Shown here one piece after another: positions 56,340 through 64,000 of a DNA stretch of 64,000 nucleotides. The DNA is from Gigaspora rosea (Eukaryota > Glomeromycota > Glomeromycetes > Diversisporales > Gigasporaceae). The notes beneath the pieces were generated by a model. It saw only the letters and a list, made by a program, of their open reading frames with translations, searched no databases and was not told where the DNA came from. Both the position numbers and the translations under genes were made by a program. The stretch is from positions 132,330-196,329 of the forward strand of contig QKWP01000432.1 in assembly GCA_003550325.1 (NCBI GenBank). Direction: 5' to 3'. Positions within the stretch are counted from its first letter, which is position 1, and each line of letters starts with the position of its first letter.

Positions 56340-58356
56340 TTATGCAATTAAATACTAATTTTCGGTGCATGGTACCCGGTGTGATGCGATTTTTTGTAAT
56401 TGAAAAATTTTAAATCACGTGACTTGGACATCACGTGATCTATGAATAGCATTTTAAAATTGATCTACATTATTTGTCACACTGGGTACCTTGCAGACTG
56501 GATTATACTCATAGAATAGGTACGAATTTGCATTAGTCTTTCATTAATTACATTCGTATAGAGAAGGTCGGACTAAATTATTAAGACGTTTAAAGCATAT
56601 TCGGTTATTTTTTGCTTTAATTTATTATTATTATTATTTTACTCGAGCTTTTATTTTATCAGCATGCATTAATATTACAGAAGAATTGTTGATGGTGTAC
56701 TCAGGAACTGTTCAGAGTGAATTATGTGCTTTATTATATTCTAGAATAGAGTTGCCGAAAATTTCATTTTAGACTATGGCAAAACCCGAATTAATTTCAT
56801 CTGCGATTCTACTAACAACTCTGATCACACAATGTAATTAAGTAACCTGTCGATAAATCGAGATCATAGGATCGATTAACTTGCCTGACGACTGATTAAT
56901 AGATGAAACTATATGCAGGTCAAGAGCTGAATATTGTTGATTATATGGATAATAAAAAATTAAGATGAGCAAGCACACGTATTATTACTCTAAATTAACA
57001 CATAAAGAACTAAAATCTTACTTCTGTCTTGTAATGTATCTGTATTTAATGAGCTCAATTCTGTATGTAATAGCAAATTTTAACAAGATACATATTTTGT
57101 TGCTCATATTAAAAGCTCTCTCACCTTGAAATTCATCTATATAGAAATAGTAAATATAAGTGAACAACATACATGTTATAAAATTACAACTATTTAATAT
57201 TAATAAGAACAATATAAAGAGTTTCTGCTAGAGGTTATGGATGGGAAAATAAAGAAATGCTCAAATCTCTTGCACAGCCTGTATCGGTTATACTGTATAG
57301 AATGCATAATTTGAAATAGTTGTGGATGCGCTCATCCCTATTGGATGGATCATCAGCCAGCTTAGCAAATGTAGAGTAAAATAATAGCAGTCAATGCAAC
57401 GTTAAGTCATGCTTAGCAAAAGTCGGATGAAACTGGATATATAAAGTGTAAATACAAACACAATATACAGTATATTATTCTGGGTTTTTTGGAAAACGCA
57501 TTTGACTATTACAAGTGCATACCATAGAAGCCGACAAAATTATTTTTGTCGTTGACGAGCTAACGAACCATAAGCTTCATTGACGCAATGACGAAGTTAT
57601 GTTGTTTGTCGGGCAATCTGAGTTTTGTGAAGCATCATAAGTGCAAAACTTACCGTATATTATGTTAAGAGATTTGAAAATTCACAATTTTGCTCAAACC
57701 AAATTTAGATTGTCAGATTGTTAATAACTTACTTAATAGCTGGTTAAACTGGGAGGAAAGTGTATCTAAGTTCATACATAGGTTATTAAAATGTTCTTTA
57801 CACATAGGAGTAAATAAACATATATATATATATGAGATTTAATGCGAATAAACGCTACCGAACTTGGTTTATTATCTAATGATAACAACACTTGAGACTG
57901 AATATTTTGATTCTCTGATAAATTAAATCTAAATGATTTAATTGCTGTAAGATTTGCATTACTAAAATTCAAATCATATACAGGTTATTAGGGTGTTGAT
58001 AAAATATTTAAGGCAAGTATAATATTTTGACATAATATATATCATAATAAAGAAAATTTTTTATTATACCTTTAAAAGTAGCTTTCTTGATTAACACTTT
58101 ATTAATATCAATTATTATGTAATGTAGCAATCAGTAATATTTATGATAGAAATAAAATGGGTTTTGCCTTGAAAATAACCCTATGAACATAGTAATTACT
58201 ATGCCCCATAAAGATATTTTCAAGGTAAAGTTTATCATAGCAAAAATATTAATTGCAATTAAATAAAATATAACTAAATAACCTGAAATTTCAAAGTCAC
58301 CTTGAGGAACCTAGTCTTATCATGACTATTAACAAAGTTATAAGATCCATAATCAC
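56340..58356 (-). CDS. Probable multi-exon gene of unknown function
   Basis: A chain of short coding-looking segments with canonical splice borders on the minus strand: 58356-58301 (DYGSYNFVNSHDKTRFLK), 57961-57859 (NANLTAIKSFRFNLSENQNI, then QSQVLLSLDNKPSS), a short piece near 57140 (DEFQ), one near 57060-57025 (ELIKYRYITRQK), 56926-56847 (ALDLHIVSSINQSSGKLI, then DPMISIYRQ), one near 56800, one near 56690-56630 (PEYTINNSSVILMHADKIKA), and 56572 onwards (SDLLYTNVINERLMQIRTYS). Many tiny exons are normal in these fungi. I recognise no domain and the exact joins and start are not worked out. The last exon runs into a MITE at 56491. Confidence 0.5.
56370..56491. mobile_element. MITE, 122 bp, GGTACCC ends, at a gene 3' end
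   Basis: Left TGGTACCCGGTGTGATG and right complement AGGTACCCAGTGTGACA. Flanked by TGCA on both sides (56366-56369 and 56492-56495), a possible 4-bp duplication. A central CACGTGA pair is also inverted. Without it the preceding exon would read on from QSA into PKISI and stop. Confidence 0.75.
57526..57607. repeat. GCCGACAAA palindrome with GACGA core
   Basis: GCCGACAAAATTAT..GTTGTTTGTCGGGC with TTGACGAGC and ATGACGAAG inside. Same design as the element at 43606. Confidence 0.6.
58170..58232. repeat. 63-bp near-perfect palindrome
   Basis: TTGCCTTGAAAATAACCCTA and complement around ATAGTAATTACTAT. Lies in an intron of the unknown minus-strand gene. Likely a tiny foldback element. Confidence 0.75.
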
Positions 58357-58469
58357 CTGAATTTCATATTAAGAGAGTATAGTAAATTTTAACATAATTG
58401 TACAGTATTATTATATCATCATATTAAGTGAAACCTAATTTATTCACCATTTGTATTTGTAAATTCTTT

Positions 58470-58651
58470 TAGTTTTGAACTCCTTTTGAAAAATGTTGGG
58501 CATTGATTTCAGCACTTATTAATGCTGATAATTCATCAAAATCATAAAAATTTGCTTGCATTTGTAAGATATCACCATACATATTTGTACCTTCTGGTGA
58601 CTCATCGAAATTGCCAAAATTGGGATGCATTTGCGAAATATCTCCAGCACT
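58470..58651 (-). CDS. C-terminal coding segment, unknown protein
   Basis: Reads GDISQMHPNFGNFDESPEG, then TNMYGDILQMQANFYDFDE, then LSALISAEINAQHFSKGVQN and a stop. The pair GDISQMHPNFGNFDE / GDILQMQANFYDFDE is an internal duplication, typical of real protein. A second frame just upstream (GQHQGDPFHNYVSQSQTE, about 58660-58715) may join by splicing or be shifted. It could be the end of its own gene or the first part of the next one. Confidence 0.4.
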
Positions 58652-59021
58652 TCGGTTTGCGATTGCGAGACATAATTATGAAACGGATCACCTTGGTGCT
58701 GACCTATATTTACGTATAATGTAGTAAGTTTCAAGTTATCATAAAGTTTGTGGAAATACGCTATACTGAAGACTAACAAATTTTTTTTTAGACCTTAAAG
58801 AATAGAACACATTCACACTAGTTTCAATTACATTAATTGGTTACTCAACATACTGTGCAAAGAAACCTTTGAACAGCCTATTCAGTTTAGAATAGCTATA
58901 ACAACTAGCATGTTTAGTAGTCAGCAAAATGGATCATTTAAAAAAAAATATATTATTTAAAAATTCTGTGCCAATCGAATCTGCATGTTTGAAAAAAATA
59001 TCGACAAGTTCAGCTGTTTAG

Positions 59022-59393
59022 GTCACTCAAATTTGATTTTTTGTTTTGCATTACATGGAATCTGAAAACATGGGTTGGTCGGTCGGATTTTTTTTTAATT
59101 TACTGCAAATAGAATAATGTTCACATTTAAGGTTATACAAGGATAATTTTCATTTTGCACAACAAGGAATCAAAAAATTCGGCCGGCAGTCATATTTTCC
59201 CTGTAAGTCCTATCGGACAATTACGGGAAATTAAGGACTCCATCGGGTGACACCGGATGAAAATAGCGGGAAAAAATAAATGTCAAAAATCGAACAATTG
59301 ACTCAATTGGGTTCTAAAAAAAAAATTTTAAAAAAATTGAAAAATTGGGACGGCGAGTAATGCAAAACGAAAGATCAACTTTGCATGGACTTA
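59022..59393. mobile_element. Solitary copy of the 370-bp GGCCACGCAAA element
   Basis: Left AGGTCACTCAAATTTGATTT.., middle TTTTTTAATTTACTGCAAAT and TGTTCACATTTAAGG, right GCAAAACGAAAGATCAACTT then TGCATGGACTT. The same order of words as one full unit of the array at 10068, showing that the array is built from a mobile element. Confidence 0.75.
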
Positions 59394-59399
59394 AATAAA

Positions 59400-60230
59400 G
59401 AAGATACTACCAGCGTTGTTCTCATGAGAACATACCTCAAGACTTGAGGACAGTAATTTAGATTTGCAAACATACATTTAGATTCAAGAACATTGGTATT
59501 TTGTAAGTGTTCTCTATGAAAAAAATTTGAGAACATAAAACTTGAAAATATGTTCTCTATTTAAATATAATTAAATAATTCAGATGGAATTGACGAAAGA
59601 AATCGAGCAAAGTTCAAAACCATCCAAAAAAAAATGAATGAACATAAAAGGCAAGAAAGGTTGGGACAAAATTTGAATAAATGACCGATATTTTCCGTAA
59701 TAAGAATTTTAAGAAATAGGAAGATAAATAAATTTTTACTGTTGAGAAGATAAATAAAATCCCGAAAACATTAAATCAAATAAATTTGTTCTCATGAGAA
59801 CATTTAATCGCAAAACAGATTTCTAACACTGATGTTACCCTAGCAAGATATACAGATCTTTGGAATTTGAAGCAGTTCATTACTGCCAATGACAGATTAT
59901 TCTTAAAATATCATTGGTAGAACTTTTTAATTTAATTTCCTGAATTTTGTAAACATCTGAACAATGATATCTTAGGAATGTTTCAACTTTTTTCTAATAT
60001 TCAGAGATAATTTTGAATTATATAGTTCTGTAGAATTCGAAAATGTGTTTAAACTTTAAATTAACTGAATAATTTCTGGTGTTTCATTTAAAGTTTAAGT
60101 TTATTTTTTTATCAATGTACATTCGGATTTCAAATAATCTTCTTGCAGATAATTAATAAAACTGAAATGGCATTTAAACTAGTGACATAACAACAATTAT
60201 ACTCTGGTCAATATATAAGATCGCAAGGTA
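59400..60230. other. No gene seen; TGTTCTCATGAGAACA palindromes
   Basis: The 16-bp perfect palindrome TGTTCTCATGAGAACA occurs at about 59418 and 59788. Between them are several TGTTCTC and GAGAACA half sites. Possibly the ends of an element with CAGYGTTR termini (59410 and 59828), but no target duplication matches. Confidence 0.5.
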
Positions 60231-60236
60231 TAAATC

Positions 60237-60311
60237 AGTTATACACTGGATTCTATGTGTATAAGCGGAAATTTTATTCTCACGTATACCAATGACACCC
60301 AGTGTATAACT
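60237..60311. repeat. 75-bp foldback
   Basis: Perfect 13-bp arms AGTTATACACTGG and complement, with weaker inner pairing (GTGTATAAG / CGTATACC). Confidence 0.7.
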
Positions 60312-62594
60312 ATTACTTAAACATACTACTAGTATAAAACGGCGACGTTTCATAGGGCTGGAGCCTTCTCTTAAATTTGAATAAAAATTTTTAGCATAAT
60401 ACTAGAATAGCGTCAATTTTAAATATATAGCATATTTTATAAATTTATATTAATGTGTGTATTTTACGTAGAAGACTTCAAATTACTAATCATATAGTTT
60501 ACTTATAATTTTATTAATCATGATATATGTAGTTTAAATGATTAGACTTTTGATTAATTAAATTCTACAAAATCAGTATTATATCATTACAGAGGCAGGA
60601 GCCAGACATCAACCCAAATATTGTAGGCCATATAAAAGGTTTTTCACTTTGCTCCCCTCCGCTCCAGAATCCGTAAATGTCAAAATCAAGGCAAGATATG
60701 TACTTACGTTTTAGAAATTTTCTAAGTTCAAGCAATGTTTTCCTTTCTTACTATAGTTCTTTACCTTCTTCGCAATTTTTTTTGATGACGACAGAAGCAA
60801 CATGCGACATCTTTTCTTAAAAAAATTCTTTGTACCGAAAGCTCTTTGTATTTAATTATCATATTATTTCTATTAAACAAATAATTCCACAAATTGATAT
60901 GTAATCTGTTACAGCAAAGTTATAAAAAAAACGTGTGGCAATGACAGAATTTCACGAATGGGATTCTACAAAATCTTTTTTAATACAAAAATGTGTGGAT
61001 TCACGTTGATGATATGTTTATTTTGTTGAAAAATCATGACAAAACTGAATAGCATTCTTTATGGGAATTTGTTTACCATTACGCCAAGTCACACCTGTTT
61101 ATAAAATTTTCTTCTCATGATTATGATCTCATAAATCGCTTGAAGCGTTACTTGCTTTAATAAAATAACAATTAATAATAAGGGAATTATGCTTTTAAGT
61201 TTATACCAACAATCATTAAGTTTTGAGGAGATATTAGCAATGACTTGACAGATCATAAATAATGTAAAGAATAAATATGCATGAGCCTAAATATGCTGTA
61301 TACGTGTTTCCCAATTAATTTTTCGCCTTTTTGTTTCTCAGACAAGCCAAACACACATACATTCTTTAATCGGTGACATAAACATTCATTCAATCAAATT
61401 AATATGGTTAATAATCTATGCATACGCCCTAGAGTGTTTCAATAACTTGACATGTTATCAATACTATAATTATCCAGGAATCGACCGATTTTTGACTTAG
61501 TAAAAACATATATTTATTCCCAGATCTCAGATTCGGTTAATCCGGGTTTTTAAATTTCTTTGCTTTTTAAACCGATGAAGTTGTTAACGAAAATTAAAAA
61601 TTGCTGGCAAAAGAAAAAAGAAAAATAGAAAAGGATGGAAGTCTCGTGGCGTAACAAAATACCAAATTTTACAGAATACGTCTTTAATTAAGAAGTGTAT
61701 ATAAATATAAGTAAGAATTTTTATGATTGCACCTGCATTCTAAGTTTACAAATCTATTAGTTGTGCTATTAAAAGATTTTTCAGAAGAGACAGTTCCAAA
61801 TTAGGGATACCTAAAACCATACCCAGTTACTGTAAATATAATATGCCATAAATAGCAAATTATTACAACTATATTTATTATTTATATTTTTACATAAGAC
61901 CACACAAATTAAAAATTGGATCTCATAATCCAGTCAGGTCAAATTCTGAAAAATTTTAAAAAAATTTAACAATATTTATTATCGGATATGATTTTTTGAT
62001 GATATAAAATGCTATATGCTTTTTATATATATAATTTTTTGAAAATAAAATTAAAAACCGGGTTGCGTACCATTTTCAAAATTTTTACAAAAAACTAACT
62101 TGTACGTATGGCCAGATTTTTTTTAAAATTTAGTTGTAATAATTATGTAATAATGCAGTATTATAATTACATGGAATAATATGTAATAAAAAATTCTTAT
62201 TATCTGTAACTTGGTAAGAATAACATACAAAATTCGTCGGTTTACGATTGGGAACAGATGATCATTACCTAATGCTAACGTTAAATTTTTATTTGTAGAA
62301 TTTTTAGCACCGGATATTCAATGTGATTAAGGTTTTTACATTACTATTTCAATGATAATTACATTTACTTTTACGATTGCTATTATCACTACCATTTAGA
62401 GTATAATATATAAAGTATTAAGCATTTATATCCCAACATGAACTAAGCACAGAATTTCTTTAAGAATTCGTGTTATAAACATATAAGTACAAATCATACT
62501 GAATATGGATGAATGCAGTACGTAATGTAGTACTTAAAAAAAAACAACGTTCAGATTTGATTTTTATCGAGTCTTTTAAGTGAAATAATAATAT
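60312..62594. other. No gene seen
   Basis: AT-rich region upstream of Sel1-kinase copy 3. A weak inverted repeat at about 61896-62113 (GACCACACAAATTA .. GTACGTATGGCC) may be an old relative of the GGCCACGCAAA element. No coding region supported. Confidence 0.45.
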
Positions 62595-63346
62595 ATGGAC
62601 CTGACAAGCCCTTATGAACTTCATAAATTGGGATATAATTACCAAAAAGGTATTAATGTGAATAGGGATGAAAAAAAGGCGTTCGAATTATATTTGAAAG
62701 CCGCAAACATGGGTTATTCTATCGCCATGACTGATGTTGGTTTGTGTTATGAAAAAGGAATCGGAGTTGAAAAAGATGAACATAAGGAATTCTTTTATTA
62801 TCAAAAATCTGCTGATATGGGTGATGCTATTGGAACAAATAGTGTTGGAAATTGTTATCTCGATGGAATTGGAGTTGAAAAGGATGAACATACGGCATTC
62901 TTTTATTATCAAAAATCTGCTGATATGGGTCATGCGAGAGGAACAAATAATGTTGGTTTTTGTTATCAATATGGAATTGGAGTTGAAAAGGATGAACATA
63001 AAGCATTCTTTTATTATCAAAAATCGGCTGATATGGGGGATCTTTACGGAATAAATAATATTGGGGTGTGTTATAAAAATGGAATTGGAGTTGAACAAAA
63101 TGAGAAAAAAGCATTTGAATATTTTAATAAAACTTTAGATATGGGTCATGATGAAGGAATATTCAATGTTGGAATTTGTTATCTTTATGGAAGAGGAGTC
63201 TCAAAAGATGAACACAAAGCTTTTGAATGTTTTCTAAAACTTGCTAGCATGTGTGATGTTCGTGGAATTTTTCAAGTTGCTCAATGCTATCGAAATGGAA
63301 TCGGGGTAGATAGAAATATACAAAAAGCTAATCAAGGGTATCAAAG
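62595..63346 (+). CDS. Sel1-repeat half of Sel1-kinase copy 3
   Basis: Starts at 62595 (MDLTSPYELHKLGYNYQKG) and holds seven intact Sel1 repeats (GIGVEKDEHKAFFYYQKSAD type), ending NIQKANQGYQ at the donor TATCAAAG^GTAAAT. Unlike copies 1 and 2 it lacks the 100-residue N-terminal helical domain, unless that lies on an unseen upstream exon. No breaks. Role as a scaffold for the attached kinase is inferred from the family. Confidence 0.9.
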
Positions 63347-63516
63347 GTAAATGTTTTTTTTTAGATTATATATTTAAAATACACTATATATTTATTTAAC
63401 TTTTTAAATAACCAGATATAATAAATCGGTAACAAGTAGGTGTTTAATATTTATTAATTTAATTATTTTATTATTAATTATTAATTATTAAGTTAATATT
63501 ATTTGTATTTTTTAAG
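63347..63516 (+). other. Intron between Sel1 and kinase halves, copy 3
   Basis: Donor AAAG^GTAAATG. The obvious acceptor is TTTTTTAAG^TC at about 63516. By my count that join leaves the frame off by one (two bases left over on each side), so either another acceptor is used or there is a one-base error in the T- or A-runs. The body is plain AT-rich sequence. Confidence 0.6.
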
Positions 63517-64000
63517 TCAAATATAAATACGCATCTGAACAATTTGATATTGATGAAGATTTAAAAATGATGCTAATCGAAAATAAATATCAATTACCAT
63601 GGATTCCTTATGATGAATTTTGGAATATTATAGAAATAGGAAAAGGCGGATTTGCGATCGTATATCGTGCACAATGGTACGATAAAAGCAGAGATTTACG
63701 TACATCTGTTGCACTTAAAAAACTTAATTCCGATAATTGTAAAGAATTTATAGAAGAATTAAGAATATTTTGTGAAATCAGATACGTATATCCATCATTT
63801 TTAAAGTGCTATGGAGTATCAAAAGATGATAAAGGAAACTATGTTCTAATTTTGGAATTTGCCAGGAAAAAATCTTTAAATAATAATCTTTACGAGGTAT
63901 CACAAATGGATTGGAAGAAAAAATTAAAATTATTGCAATGTATAACTTCTGATCTTGATATGATTCATTTTAATAGATTTATCCATAAAGATTTGCATAG
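63517..64000 (+). CDS. Kinase half of Sel1-kinase copy 3 (runs off the window)
   Basis: N-lobe of a TKL-like kinase: WIPYDEFWNIIEIGKGGFAI (Gly loop), VALKKLNSD (ATP Lys), then EFIEELRIFCEIRYVYPSFL, QMDWKKKLKLLQCITSDLD, and the start of the catalytic loop FIHKDLH, where the window ends. The loop has HKD instead of HRD. At EFIEE, where copies 1 and 2 have an intron, this copy reads straight through. No breaks in the visible part. Same order (Sel1 first, kinase second) as the other two loci. Confidence 0.9.

Noticed and set aside
59407-59831. hAT element with CAGYGTTR ends
   Set aside because: Flanking 8-mers do not match and the ends pair over only a few bases.
62688-63114. Minus-strand frames opposite Sel1 copy 3
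   Set aside because: Antisense shadows of the Sel1 repeats.

Overview
The window is very AT-rich DNA from a eukaryote with short introns (64-136 bp in the one fully resolved gene). The mix of genes points to an arbuscular mycorrhizal fungus (Glomeromycotina, Rhizophagus/Glomus type). It holds three paralogous Sel1-repeat plus protein-kinase loci, a single-exon F-box/leucine-rich-repeat protein, an SLC17-type transporter, and a heavy load of transposon debris. The organism is inferred from family content; no rRNA or other marker gene is present.

Layout. 1-5,260: a 43/45-bp satellite, a 30-bp tandem repeat and a broken DIRS-like tyrosine-recombinase retroelement. 5,745-16,446 (+): Sel1-kinase copy 1, a dead gene blown up to 10.7 kb by a hAT-type MITE, a TA-target MITE, a tandem array of a 370-bp element, a piggyBac element inside that array, and a 1-kb tRNA-headed retroposon with a 17-bp target duplication. 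16,730-18,040: inverted-repeat elements. 19,543-23,894 (-): Sel1-kinase copy 2, nearly whole, with 18 Sel1 repeats. 24,000-34,300: dense transposon territory, including hAT elements at 24,777 and 28,469, a hAT MITE at 33,058, TA-target MITEs at 24,501 and 25,910, LTR-like fossils and a 22-bp minisatellite. 34,300-41,200: gene-poor, with foldback elements. 41,208-43,144 (-): a seven-exon SLC17-like transporter that closes into a 470-residue frame. 43,600-51,100: repeats, LTR-like fossils and a decayed DDE transposase. 51,203-53,224 (+): an intact 673-residue F-box/LRR protein. 53,873-55,460: a 1.6-kb hAT element carrying other repeats. 56,340-58,650 (-): a probable multi-exon gene of unknown function with a MITE at its 3' end. 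59,000-60,400: repeats. 62,595-64,000 (+): Sel1-kinase copy 3, cut by the window end.

How the genes relate. In all three Sel1-kinase loci the Sel1 block comes first, stops at the same conserved splice-donor context (TATCAAAG^GTAA) and is followed on the same strand by a TKL-like kinase domain. I read them as one fusion family at three stages: dead, lightly damaged and apparently live. Most other content is non-autonomous DNA transposons. Five elements have hAT-style 8-bp target duplications (two with one mismatch) and several MITEs sit in TA targets. A set of inverted-repeat elements carries short telomere-like CCCTAA motifs between or near the arms. That last pattern is the one I would chase as possibly undescribed.
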